This document shows positions 44,202 through 55,096 of a DNA stretch of 64,000 bases, one piece after another. The notes under the pieces are model-generated. The model was not told the origin of the DNA. It saw only the letters and a list, made by a program, of their open reading frames with translations, and made no database searches. Both the position numbers and the translations under genes were made by a program. Origin of the DNA: Streptomyces sp. NBC_00569 (GTDB taxonomy: Bacteria; Actinomycetota; Actinomycetes; Streptomycetales; Streptomycetaceae); assembly GCF_036345255.1 (NCBI RefSeq), contig NZ_CP107783.1, positions 1,364,001 to 1,428,000 on the forward strand, given 5' to 3'. The number at the start of each line of letters is the position of its first letter. The stretch's first letter is position 1.

Positions 44202-45515
44202 TCACGGCCCGCTGGCGTCCAGCTCCTTGGTGATCCGGCGGGAAGCCGCCCGGGCCTCCTCGGCCGGGGCGGCCCCGGCGAGCACCTTCGACATGTACGC
44301 CTTGATCGGGTTGTCGGCCTCGACCTTCGCCCACAGCGGGGAAACGGGCGTGGCCCGGCCGCGCGCGGCGCCCGCCGCCATCGCGGCCACGCCCGGCTCG
44401 TCGGCGACGGCGTCGCTCAGCGTCGTCTTGTTGGGCACGTAGTTCATGGTCCTGGCGAGGTCCTTCTGCCACTTCTCGCCGGCCAGGGCCTTGACGACCG
44501 CGACGGCTCCGTCGCGGTCGTCGGTGTTCTCGGGCACGACCAGGTCGGAGCCGCCGGTGAAGACGGACCCCGGCTTGGCCGACGTCTTGCCCGGGATCGG
44601 GAAGTAGCCCAGCTTTCCCTTGAGTTCGGGGTTCTGCTGCTCGACGGCCTGGGCGACACCCGGCACGGCGACGATCTGGCCGACGTCGCCCTTCGCGAAC
44701 TCGCCCGACTGCGGCGGGTGTTCCTCGTCGGCGTCCTTGGGGCCCCGGCCGAGCGCCTGGAGCTGCCGGTAGAACTCCATGCCGCGCAGCGCCGCCGGTG
44801 ACTGGAGGCTGCCCTCCCAGATCCCGCCGTCCTCCGTGGCGAGGTCGCCGCCCTCGTCCCAGATGAATCCGGCGAGCGTGTACCAGTCCTGGCCGGCGAG
44901 GTAGATGCCCTGGTCACCCTGGGTGTTCAGGCGCCGCGTGACGTCGAGCCACTCGGCGCGGGTGCGGGGTGCCCGCTTGATGCCCGCCTTCGCGAACAGG
45001 TCCTTGTTGTAGATCACCACCCGGTTGGCCGCGTACCAGGGGATGCCGTACTGGCGTGAGTGGAACATGCCGGGCTCGGCGAGTCCGGGCAGCCAGTCGT
45101 CCATGCCGAAGTCGCGCGCGGACTCCAGACTGAGGTCGAGCAGTCCGCCCTCGTCGACATACTGGGGGACCTGCGTGTTGCCGACCTCGATCACGTCGGG
45201 GGCCGGTCCGTCCGCCGCGTCCTCGCTCGCCGGGTCACCCTTCGCCTGGCCCAGGGCCGCGCTCACCTTCTCGCCGATGCCGGTCCACTCCTGGATACGG
45301 ATGTCCAGGCGCAGGCCGGGGTTCTTGGCCTCGAAGCTCTTCGTGAAGCGCTTCAGGAACGCGTCCGACGCGCTGTCCTTCATCAGCCAGACGGTCACCG
45401 TGCGCTGTTCGTCGCCCCCGCCCGGCAGATAGGCGCAGCCCGTGAGCAGCGAGGCGGACACGAGGGCGAGGGGGATGAGGGACGCGGCGGTGCGGCGGTA
45501 CTTCACGTGGGTCAC
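44202..45515 (-). CDS. Extracellular solute-binding lipoprotein, orphan
   Basis: 437 residues. Lipobox LLTGCAYLPG at about 28-33. The family 1 solute-binding fold has WTGIGEKVSAALGQAKGDPA, PDVIEVGNTQVPQYVDEGGL, YGIPWYAANRVVIYNKDLFA and FTGGSDLVVPENTDDRDGAV. Sugar ABC importers use such proteins, but no permease or ATPase gene is adjacent. The start GTG is at 45515 or 45506. It may use a shared MsiK-type ATPase. Confidence 0.85.
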   Translation of the reverse strand: MTHVKYRRTAASLIPLALVSASLLTGCAYLPGGGDEQRTVTVWLMKDSASDAFLKRFTKSFEAKNPGLRLDIRIQEWTGIGEKVSAALGQAKGDPASEDAADGPAPDVIEVGNTQVPQYVDEGGLLDLSLESARDFGMDDWLPGLAEPGMFHSRQYGIPWYAANRVVIYNKDLFAKAGIKRAPRTRAEWLDVTRRLNTQGDQGIYLAGQDWYTLAGFIWDEGGDLATEDGGIWEGSLQSPAALRGMEFYRQLQALGRGPKDADEEHPPQSGEFAKGDVGQIVAVPGVAQAVEQQNPELKGKLGYFPIPGKTSAKPGSVFTGGSDLVVPENTDDRDGAVAVVKALAGEKWQKDLARTMNYVPNKTTLSDAVADEPGVAAMAAGAARGRATPVSPLWAKVEADNPIKAYMSKVLAGAAPAEEARAASRRITKELDASGP

Positions 45516-45718
45516 TTTCTGCCTGCGGACAGGGAGGGGCGGCCCGACGTGGGGGATGAGCGTGACGCTCGCACGGGTGTGCTGGATTTTGGTATGGACC
45601 AATCGAACGGTCAAGGGGGTGACGGCAGGTAAGTCGAACGTCTGCCCTCTCGCTCGCGGTCCGCGGCGACCTGAGGCACCGTGGAAGGACGTCCACCGCA
45701 CGGGCCGAGGAGGCCTTC

Positions 45719-45934
45719 ATGTCCGATCACACGTACCGGGTCACAGAGATCGTCGGCACCTCCCAGGAGGGAGTCGACCAGGCCATCCGCAACGGCATCG
45801 CCCGCGCCTCGCAGACACTGCGCGGCCTGGACTGGTTCGAGGTGTGCCAGGTACGCGGCCACATCGAGAACGGGCAGATCGAGCACTACCAGGTCGGCCT
45901 CAAGGTCGGCTTCCGGCTGGAGGACGAGGCCTGA
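45719..45934 (+). CDS. Dodecin
   Basis: 71 residues, the exact family size and pattern: HTYRVTEIVGTSQEGVDQAI, IRNGIARASQTLRGLDWFEV and HYQVGLKVGFRLEDEA. The Trp that stacks with flavin is present (LDWFEV). Dodecins form hollow dodecamers that bind riboflavin or FMN and buffer free flavin. AGGAGG is five bases upstream of the ATG. Not in an operon. Confidence 0.93.
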   Translation: MSDHTYRVTEIVGTSQEGVDQAIRNGIARASQTLRGLDWFEVCQVRGHIENGQIEHYQVGLKVGFRLEDEA

Positions 45935-45946
45935 GCGTGCGCGCCC

Positions 45947-46035
45947 GATCCGCTCGGGCCCGGCCCTGAACCCGCGGCCGGATCCGCTCGGGAACGGCCC
46001 GGAACCCGCGTCCCGGGTCCGCTCAGGTCCGGCCC
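45947..46035. repeat. Tandem 34-35-bp intergenic repeats
   Basis: Units beginning GATCCGCTCGGG at 45947 and 45981 and a degenerate GGTCCGCTCAGG at 46016. Each contains CGGCCC...GAACCCGCG. They fill the space between the convergent dodecin and HAD genes and may act in termination. Confidence 0.65.
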
Positions 46036-46511
46036 TCTCGCTCCTGGGCGTCCTTCAGCGCCTCGGACCCGCTCGCCCACCGGGCGCGTACGACGGTGAA
46101 GCCCGCCCGTTCGGCCTCGTCGCACACCAGCTCGTCGTCGTCGACCAGCATGCGGACCTCGCGGCCGCGGGAGAGCCTGCGCAGCGTCTCCAGTTTGGTG
46201 CGGCGCGCGGGCCTGCGGTCGTCGTTGCGGCGCATCCAGACGCGTCCTTCGGGCAGGCCCTGTCCGGCGAGCCAGGCCACAGTGTCGGCGCGGCACCGCT
46301 CGGGCCTGCCCGTGAGGTAGACGACCTCGCACTCGCGGGCGCTCTCCAGCGCCAGCTCGACGCCGCGCGCGAGGGGCGGATCGTCGGGCGCGGCCGCGAA
46401 GAAGGCCGACCAGTCGCGCGGGGTGCGCTCCAGGAATCGCTGACGGTGGGCCGTGTCGGCGAGGGTGTTGTCGAGGTCGAACACTGCGAGAGGTGGTGTG
46501 TCCTGAGCCAT
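46023..46511 (-). CDS. HAD-type phosphatase (polynucleotide kinase 3'-phosphatase-like)
   Basis: 162 residues. Motif I Asp12-Leu-Asp14-Asn-Thr (AVFDLDNTLAD), motif II Thr (VVYLTGRPERCR), motif III Lys (RRTKLETLRRL) and motif IV (MLVDDDELVCDEA). The C-cap is small or absent. The substrate is unknown; LTGRP with this length resembles polynucleotide kinase phosphatase domains. The start at the ATG 46511 has a short leader. Confidence 0.8.
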   Translation of the reverse strand: MAQDTPPLAVFDLDNTLADTAHRQRFLERTPRDWSAFFAAAPDDPPLARGVELALESARECEVVYLTGRPERCRADTVAWLAGQGLPEGRVWMRRNDDRRPARRTKLETLRRLSRGREVRMLVDDDELVCDEAERAGFTVVRARWASGSEALKDAQEREGRT

Positions 46512-46582
46512 GGGTCTCACCCTAAGGACGGCCCGGCCGGGCCGGGCGGGAATCCTCACGGCGCCACGACGTTGACGAAGGC

Positions 46583-47590
46583 GTGAGTACCGTGACCGAA
46601 CCGACCCGCTTCTCCGTCCTGGACCGCTCGCGCACGCGCGAGGGCCACACCGGCCCGGACGCGCTGCGCGACACCGTCGCGCTCGCCCAGGACCTGGAGC
46701 GCCTGGGCTACCACCGGATCTGGGTCTCCGAGCACCACGGTGTGCCCGGCGTCGCGGGCTCCGCGCCCACCGTCCTCGCGGCGGCGGTCGCGGCGGCGAC
46801 GCGCACGATCCGCGTGGGCACCGGTGGCGTGATGCTGCCCAACCACCAACCCCTCGTCGTGGCCGAGCAGTTCGGGGTCCTGGAGTCGCTGTTCCCGGGC
46901 CGCATCGACATGGGCCTGGGCCGTTCCGTCGGCTTCACCGACGGTGTCCGCAGGGCGCTGGGCCGGGACAAGGACGATGCGGGCGACTTCGCGGGCCAGC
47001 TCGACGAGCTCCTCGCGTTCTTCACCGGTACGTCGGCCACGCGCGTCCATGCCCGTCCGGCGGAGGGCCTCACCGTGCCGCCGTTCGTACTCGCGATGGG
47101 CGAGGGCGCCTCGATCGCCGGCCGCGCGGGACTGCCCCTGGTGATCGGCGACTTCCGGAGCCGGGAGAAGATGCTGCGCGGCATCGACCGTTACCGCGCC
47201 GATTTCCGCCCGTCGGCCTGGGCCGATGAGCCGTACGTGGTGATCTCCGGGACCGTCGCCGTGGCCGGCAGCGAGCCGGAGGCCCGTCGGCTGCTCGTGC
47301 CCGAGGCCTGGTCCATGGCGTACGCGCGCACCCACGGCACGTTCCCGCCGCTGCCGCCCGCCGAGCGCGTCGCGACACTGGAGATGACGGCCAAGGAGCG
47401 CGAGGAGTACGAGTCCGGGCTGCGAGGCCACATCGCGGGCACGGAGCATCAGGTCGCGAGCGAGCTGGAGGCCCTGATCAAGGACAGCGGGGCGCAGGAA
47501 GTCCTGGTCACGACCAGCACTTACGACCGCGAGGGGCTGCTGGAGTCCTATCGGAGGCTGGCCCGGGTCGCGCACCTGACCGCGGCCTAG
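46583..47590 (+). CDS. LLM-class flavin-dependent oxidoreductase (MsnO8-type)
   Basis: 335 residues. Luciferase-like TIM barrel: YHRIWVSEHHGVPGVAGSAP, TIRVGTGGVMLPNHQPLVVA and EQFGVLESLFPGRIDMGLGR. The EHH and PNH pattern fits bacterial luciferase-like monooxygenases. A GTG start at 46583 or 46592 is possible. The flavin is probably FMNH2. Substrate unknown. Confidence 0.85.
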   Translation: MSTVTEPTRFSVLDRSRTREGHTGPDALRDTVALAQDLERLGYHRIWVSEHHGVPGVAGSAPTVLAAAVAAATRTIRVGTGGVMLPNHQPLVVAEQFGVLESLFPGRIDMGLGRSVGFTDGVRRALGRDKDDAGDFAGQLDELLAFFTGTSATRVHARPAEGLTVPPFVLAMGEGASIAGRAGLPLVIGDFRSREKMLRGIDRYRADFRPSAWADEPYVVISGTVAVAGSEPEARRLLVPEAWSMAYARTHGTFPPLPPAERVATLEMTAKEREEYESGLRGHIAGTEHQVASELEALIKDSGAQEVLVTTSTYDREGLLESYRRLARVAHLTAA

Positions 47591-47660
47591 AATGGTGGGG
47601 TTTGCCCCGGCCGCCGCCCGGTCCGGGCCCCGACCGCCGTACGACCTGGAGCCGCATTCG

Positions 47661-50045
47661 ATGCCCCGCGCGTCCGACACCGCCTCGCCCGACCCCCGCC
47701 ACGACGGCTTCGTACGGGTGCGCGGGGCCCGCGAGCACAATCTGCGCGGGGTCGACGTGGACATCCCCCGGGACGTCCTCGCGGTGTTCACGGGGGTGTC
47801 CGGCTCGGGTAAGTCCTCGCTGGCCTTCGGCACGATCTACGCGGAGGCGCAGCGCCGCTACTTCGAGTCGGTCGCCCCGTACGCGCGCCGCCTCATCCAC
47901 CAGATCGGCGCCCCCAAGGTCTCCGGGATCACGGGGCTGCCACCCGCGGTGTCACTGCAGCAGAGCCGTTCTGCGCCCACCTCCCGGTCATCGGTCGGCA
48001 CGGTGACCACTCTGTCGAACTCGCTGCGGATGCTGTTCTCGCGCGCGGGGACCTACCCGGCGGGCGCGGAACGGCTCGACTCGGACGCGTTCTCGCCGAA
48101 CACGGCAGCGGGCGCCTGTCCCGAATGCCATGGCCTGGGCCTGGTGCACCGCACGACCGAGGAACTCCTCGTCCCCGACCCGTCGCTGTCGATCCGCGAC
48201 GGCGCGATCGCCGCCTGGCCCGGTGCCTGGCAGGGCAAGAACCTGCGCGACATCCTCGACGCGCTCGGCTACGAAGTGGACCGCCCCTGGCGGGAGCTGG
48301 CGCAGAAGGACCGGGACTGGATCCTGTTCACGGACGAGCAGCCCGTGGTCACGGTGCACCCTGTGCGGGACGCGGAGCGCATCCAACGCCCCTACCAGGG
48401 CACGTACATGAGCGCGAACCGCTACGTACTGAAGACGTTCGCCGACTCGAAGAGCCAGACGCTGCGCGCGAAGGCGGAGAAGTTCCTGGACAGCGCGCCG
48501 TGTCCGGCGTGCGGGGGCGCGCGGTTGCGGGCGGAGGCGCTGGCGGTGACGTTCGGGGGCCGCACGATCGCCGAGCTGGCCCGGCTGCCACTGGCGGAGC
48601 TGGCCGGGATCCTCGCCCCCGGCAAGGACACCTCGGAGACGGCGCGGGTACTCACGGACGATCTGCGGGCTCGGATCGAGACGGTCACGGAACTCGGCCT
48701 CGGCTATCTCGGCCTCGACCGGCCGACCCCGACACTTTCGGCGGGCGAGTTGCAGCGCCTGCGCCTGGCAACACAGTTGAGGTCCGGACTGTTCGGCGTC
48801 GTGTACGTGCTCGACGAGCCGTCGGCGGGGCTGCATCCGGCGGACACGGAGTCGCTGCTGACCGTCCTGGACCGTCTGAAGTCGGCGGGGAACTCGGTGT
48901 TCGTGGTCGAGCACCACCTGGACGTGATGCGCCGCGCGGACTGGCTGGTCGACGTGGGTCCTCGGGCCGGGGAGCACGGCGGGCGGGTGCTGCACAGCGG
49001 TCCGGTGGACGCTCTGCGCGGCGTCGCGGACTCGGCGACGGCCCGCTTCCTCTTCGACGACTCCCCCGCGCCCGCGCGTCAGATCCGGCCGCCCCAGGGC
49101 TGGCTGAAGGTCGGTCCGGTGACCCGGCACAACTTGCGGGACGTGCGCGCGGAGTTCCCGCTGGGCGCGTTCACGGCCGTCACGGGCGTCTCCGGGTCCG
49201 GCAAGTCCACGCTGATCGGCGAGATCTCGGAGGAGCTCGACGGGGTCGGGCGGCTCGTGGTCGTGGACCAGAAGCCGATCGGGCGCACGCCGCGCTCCAA
49301 CCTGGCCACGTACACCGGCCTCTTCGACGTCGTACGGAAGGTCTTCGCGGGCACCGAGGAGGCGCGGGCGCGCGGATACGGGGTGGGCCGGTTCTCGTTC
49401 AACGTGGCGGGCGGACGCTGCGAGACGTGTCAGGGCGAGGGCTTCGTCAGCGTCGAGCTCCTCTTCCTGCCGAGCACGTACACACCGTGCCCGGACTGCG
49501 CGGGCGCGCGCTACAACCCCGAGACGCTCCAAGTGGCCTACCGGGGGCGGAACATCGCGGAGGTGCTCGACCTGACCGTGGAGGCCGCGGCCGGGTTCTT
49601 CACGGCGGCGGACGACGACACGGCCCGGCCCGTGCTGCGCAGCCTGCGCACGCTGCTCGACGTGGGTCTCGGCTACCTCCGGCTCGGCCAGCCGGCCACC
49701 GAGCTCTCCGGCGGCGAGGCCCAACGCATCAAGCTGGCCAGTGAGTTGCAGCGGGTACGCCGCGGCCACACCCTGTATCTCCTCGACGAGCCGACGACCG
49801 GCCTGCATCCGGCCGACGTGGAGGTTTTGCTGCGCCAGCTGCACGGCCTGGTCGACGCGGGCCACACGGTCGTGGTCGTCGAGCATGACATGGCGGTGGT
49901 GGCCGGCGCCGACTGGGTCGTGGACATGGGGCCCGGGGGCGGGGACGAGGGCGGCCAGATCGTCGTCGCGGGCCCGCCGAGCGCCGTGGCGACCGCCCCC
50001 GACAGCCGCACCGCCCTCTATCTGGCGCGGCTGCTGCACGGCTGA
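47661..50045 (+). CDS. UvrA-like ABC ATPase paralogue
   Basis: 794 residues. It has two ABC halves with Walker A (FTGVSGSGKSSLAFG and VTGVSGSGKSTLIGE), signatures (LSAGELQRLRLATQLRSGLF and LSGGEAQRIKLASEL) and zinc Cys pairs (CPECHGLGLVHR, CPACGGARLRAEAL, CETCQGEGFVSVELLFL). Housekeeping UvrA is about 950-1000 residues; the shorter length suggests a UvrA2/drug-resistance paralogue. ATG at 47661 was chosen over an in-frame start at 47592, which adds Pro/Arg-rich sequence. DNA-damage or drug protection is inferred. Confidence 0.83.
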   Translation: MPRASDTASPDPRHDGFVRVRGAREHNLRGVDVDIPRDVLAVFTGVSGSGKSSLAFGTIYAEAQRRYFESVAPYARRLIHQIGAPKVSGITGLPPAVSLQQSRSAPTSRSSVGTVTTLSNSLRMLFSRAGTYPAGAERLDSDAFSPNTAAGACPECHGLGLVHRTTEELLVPDPSLSIRDGAIAAWPGAWQGKNLRDILDALGYEVDRPWRELAQKDRDWILFTDEQPVVTVHPVRDAERIQRPYQGTYMSANRYVLKTFADSKSQTLRAKAEKFLDSAPCPACGGARLRAEALAVTFGGRTIAELARLPLAELAGILAPGKDTSETARVLTDDLRARIETVTELGLGYLGLDRPTPTLSAGELQRLRLATQLRSGLFGVVYVLDEPSAGLHPADTESLLTVLDRLKSAGNSVFVVEHHLDVMRRADWLVDVGPRAGEHGGRVLHSGPVDALRGVADSATARFLFDDSPAPARQIRPPQGWLKVGPVTRHNLRDVRAEFPLGAFTAVTGVSGSGKSTLIGEISEELDGVGRLVVVDQKPIGRTPRSNLATYTGLFDVVRKVFAGTEEARARGYGVGRFSFNVAGGRCETCQGEGFVSVELLFLPSTYTPCPDCAGARYNPETLQVAYRGRNIAEVLDLTVEAAAGFFTAADDDTARPVLRSLRTLLDVGLGYLRLGQPATELSGGEAQRIKLASELQRVRRGHTLYLLDEPTTGLHPADVEVLLRQLHGLVDAGHTVVVVEHDMAVVAGADWVVDMGPGGGDEGGQIVVAGPPSAVATAPDSRTALYLARLLHG

Positions 50046-50153
50046 CCGAAGCCTGCCCGAGTCCGGACGACGCCCCCGGATACCCGAGGGCGGCATCGGG
50101 GCGTGAACGTGACGGGGGCGTCGGGGTGTGCGGGGACTGTGCGCCCGAGTCCG

Positions 50154-51464
50154 TCAGGTCAGATCCTCCAGCACCACGGGCGTCAGCTCCGGGTTCGAGC
50201 GCCAGTGGCTCCAGCGCTCGTCCCCGGCGACGACGGCACCGAGAGCCTCCGCCAGGCTCACGGAGTCCCGGCCGAGCACCTCACGGACGACCACGACCGC
50301 CGCCCGCATCCCGTGCAGCCCGGCCGTCGCCAGGTGGCCGACGGCCGTCGCGGGGTCCGTCGGCGCGCGGTCCCGGACCTGCTCCACGAGCGGCGTGAGC
50401 CAGCGCGCCCAGCGGTCGTAGGAGGGCGCGTCGCCGTCCCGTTCCGCCTGGTCGACGACCGGCTCCAGGGCGGCGGACAGACGGGCGACGTACTCTTCTG
50501 CGGTCTCGGTCACGTTCGGGTACTCGTGCTGGAAGTGCTCCCAGCCGACATCCGCGTACGACGCGATCTCCTCGAGCCACCACCGCCCGCCGGGCCTGAG
50601 CAGCTCGTCACCCGCGAGGACGAATGCGCCGCGCAGCACCTCGTACGCGGGCACCCCCCGGTCGGCGAGAAGCACGGCGTCGTACAGGTCCTTGCCCTGG
50701 GGGTGCATGTCGTTGATCAGCCACATGACCTTCCAGGCGAGGGACAGTTCAGGGGTGACCGCGGGGAGACGCACGGCGGGCCCGTCCCCCAGTGGACGCA
50801 GCGCGGTGGGGACGGCGGGGGCCGCCAGGAGCTCGCCGTACACGACGTCGAGTTGCACGGTGCCGCCCGCGGTGCCGGGGGTGGTCCACGGCAGCAGCAT
50901 GCGGCGGCCCGGGACCCGGTCGTACGTCCAGATCTCCTCCGTGACCGCGCCCGCGGCCTCGACCCGCACCGACCCGTCCTGCCACGCCCCGGCTGCGGAC
51001 TGTGCCGCGGACGCGATCTCCGGGAACAGTGCCTGCGCCTCGGGTCCGTCGGCGTCCCACTCGTACGGCGCGACGAAGTCGAGGTCACCCGGCTCGCGCG
51101 CGGCGTCGCCGAACCATGTCGCCATGAGGGCGCTGCCCCGCAGTACGAGCCGCCCCGCGAGCGGGCTGTCCGCGACAGCGGAGAGAACCAGGTCGAGGGC
51201 GGTGCGGCGGGCCCTGAACCAGGCGCGGGCCTGCGTCTCGTCGGCGAAGCGGGGGTCGCCGGCCCGGTAGGCGTAGGCATGCTGCAGCAGCGCCGGCTCG
51301 AAGACGGCGGGCTGGTCGAGGCCGTCGGGCGCGGGCAGCAGCGTGCGCGGCAGGTCGAGTCCCCATCGCACCTCTTCGGCGGGCGAGGTGTGCGGCAGGT
51401 GGCCCCCCTTGAACAGGGCGCGCCTCCAGACCGGTTCGTCCGGTGGCCGGGTGGATCCGGTCAT
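50154..51464 (-). CDS. Nucleotidyltransferase-fold protein (AbiEii/AbiGii-like)
   Basis: 436 residues. Nucleotidyltransferase core: GRLVLRGSALMATWFGDAAR, then DLDFVAPYEW with two Asp of the catalytic set, and TVQLDVVYGELLAAPAVPTA with the third. C-terminal helical part (EYVARLSAALEPVVDQAERD). The fold matches AbiEii-type toxins, but its partner gene is not an AbiEi antitoxin. The start at 51464 overlaps the partner's stop (ATGA). Confidence 0.72.
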   Translation of the reverse strand: MTGSTRPPDEPVWRRALFKGGHLPHTSPAEEVRWGLDLPRTLLPAPDGLDQPAVFEPALLQHAYAYRAGDPRFADETQARAWFRARRTALDLVLSAVADSPLAGRLVLRGSALMATWFGDAAREPGDLDFVAPYEWDADGPEAQALFPEIASAAQSAAGAWQDGSVRVEAAGAVTEEIWTYDRVPGRRMLLPWTTPGTAGGTVQLDVVYGELLAAPAVPTALRPLGDGPAVRLPAVTPELSLAWKVMWLINDMHPQGKDLYDAVLLADRGVPAYEVLRGAFVLAGDELLRPGGRWWLEEIASYADVGWEHFQHEYPNVTETAEEYVARLSAALEPVVDQAERDGDAPSYDRWARWLTPLVEQVRDRAPTDPATAVGHLATAGLHGMRAAVVVVREVLGRDSVSLAEALGAVVAGDERWSHWRSNPELTPVVLEDLT

Positions 51465-52171
51465 GACGGGGTTCCCTCCGAACAGGCCGCGGACCAGGGA
51501 GCGGTGGACGCGGGAGCGGCGGCCGAGGGGGCGGTGATCCACCCCGCGTCCAGGCCGAGATGCGTGTCGTGCAGGACGTACTCGCGCTCGATCTCCAGGA
51601 TCCGCGCGCCGGGTGTCGCGGCGAGGACCGCGACCAGCGCGTGGAGCCGCCGCTCGGCGGTGGCCCGGCCCACCCCATGGCAGCGCTGCGTCACGAAGCG
51701 CTCCTGGTGCCCGTCGGCCCGGGTACGGCGGGCGTTCCACGACAGGTGGGCGGTGTGACCGGTGACCCGATCTGCGAGGGCGTCGAGGTCCGCGTCCCTC
51801 GTCAGGCGCAGCTTCACATGGTGCTCGAAGTGCAGGTGCGGCGGCGCGAGCCGGGCGTCGATGTCCTGCTGCGGCACGCCCTGCGCCCAGGGCGCCGCCT
51901 CGGCCTTGGCACGCACGACCCGGAAACCGTCCCGTGCGAGGTCGTCCACCGCTTGGGCCACCGGGCCTTCGATCCAGGCGTCGGCCCGGTCGTTCCCGCG
52001 CAGGGTCACCATCGGCTGGGAACGGTGTCGTCCACGCGCGAGCACGATGTGAGTGAAGCCGAGACCGCGGGCGGCGGCCCAGTCGGACAGACGTGCCACC
52101 GACGGCTGCGAGGCATCTCCGACGGTGAGGTGGGTCTCCAACTCACCTTCGAAGCAGGAGAGTTCAGACAT
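51461..52171 (-). CDS. Uncharacterised partner of the nucleotidyltransferase
   Basis: 236 residues from the ATG at 52171; longer starts at 52294 and 52321 exist but the conserved-looking part begins at MSELSCFEGELETHLTVGDA. Two halves look related: ELETHLTVGD with GFTHIVLARGRHRSQPM, and HLHFEHHVKLRLTRDADLDA with VTQRCHGVGRATAERRLHAL. His residues recur. No family was recognised. Translationally coupled to the nucleotidyltransferase. Confidence 0.6.
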   Translation of the reverse strand: MSELSCFEGELETHLTVGDASQPSVARLSDWAAARGLGFTHIVLARGRHRSQPMVTLRGNDRADAWIEGPVAQAVDDLARDGFRVVRAKAEAAPWAQGVPQQDIDARLAPPHLHFEHHVKLRLTRDADLDALADRVTGHTAHLSWNARRTRADGHQERFVTQRCHGVGRATAERRLHALVAVLAATPGARILEIEREYVLHDTHLGLDAGWITAPSAAAPASTAPWSAACSEGTPS

Positions 52172-52329
52172 CACTTCACGGGCTGGACGCGTACGCACCA
52201 CACCCCGGTACGTCTCCTCGGTGCCGAGCACCCGATCCAGGACGAGGTCGGTGGTCAGGGGAGACCGTTCCCTCCCCCTTCGGCTCACGATCATGCCGCG
52301 AAGCGTACAAGGGGCTGTCAACGCGATGA

Positions 52330-52361
52330 CGGGGCCGGAGGTTGAGCACCACTCCCGGCCC
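52330..52361. terminator. Hairpin after sdhB
   Basis: Perfect stem GGGGCCGG / CCGGCCCC around a 16-base loop, downstream of the sdhB stop at 52401. It probably ends the sdhCAB transcript. Confidence 0.75.
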
Positions 52362-52400
52362 CGCCCACCCCGCGCTTGTCGCGGGACGTCATCGCGTGGA

Positions 52401-53143
52401 TCAGCGGCTGACCCTGCGCGTCGCCCGCAGCCACTCCTTGTTCATGGCGGCGATCGACGGAAGCGGGATCCCCTTCGGGCACGCCGTCGCGCACTCGCCG
52501 GTCAGCGTGCAGCCGCCGAAGCCCTCGGCGTCCATCTGCCCGACCATGTCGAGGACGCGGGTCTCGCGCTCGGGCGCGCCCTGCGGCAGGACGTTGAGGT
52601 GGTTGACCTTCGCCGAGGTGAACAGCATCGCCGAGCCGTTCGGACAGGCCGCCACGCACGCGCCGCAGCCGATGCACTCGGCGTGCTCGAACGCGAAGTC
52701 CGCGTCGGGCTTGGGCACGGGCGTCGCGTGCGCCTCGGGCGCGGCCCCGGTCGGCGCGCTGATGTAGCCGCCGGCCTGGATGATCCGGTCGAAGGCGGTG
52801 CGGTCGACGACGAGGTCCTTCACCACGGGGAAGGCGGAGGCGCGCCACGGCTCGATGTCGATCGTGTCGCCGTCCTGGAAGGACCGCATGTGGAGCTGGC
52901 AGGTCGTGGTCCGCTCGGGGCCGTGCGCGTCACCGTTGATGACGAGCGAGCACGCCCCGCAGATGCCCTCACGACAGTCGTGGTCGAACGCGACGGGGTC
53001 GTCGCCCTTGAGGATGAGCTCCTCGTTGAGCGTGTCGAGCATCTCCAGGAACGACATGTCCTGCGAGATTCCGTCCACGTCGTACGTGGACATGGCGCCT
53101 TCGGCGTCGGCGTTCTTCTGGCGCCAGACGCGCAGGGTGAGCT

Positions 53144-53147
<4 letters not shown>
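52401..53147 (-). CDS. sdhB: Succinate dehydrogenase/fumarate reductase iron-sulfur subunit
   Basis: 248 residues. The [2Fe-2S] ligands are in [20 protein letters not shown] with the later TTTCQLHM. The cluster-binding [16 protein letters not shown] and [18 protein letters not shown] supply ligands for [4Fe-4S] and [3Fe-4S]. It transfers electrons from SdhA to quinone at SdhC. The ATG overlaps the sdhA stop (ATGA). Confidence 0.93.
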
Positions 53148-55093
<1,946 letters not shown>

Positions 55094-55096
55094 GGG

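Noticed and set aside
47988..50096. A 702-residue minus-strand open frame
   Set aside because: It is antisense to the UvrA-like gene and has Arg/Asp/His-rich composition without domains.
50154..52171. AbiE toxin-antitoxin system
   Set aside because: Only the nucleotidyltransferase resembles AbiEii; the coupled partner lacks the winged-helix AbiEi features, so a standard AbiE call is not supported.
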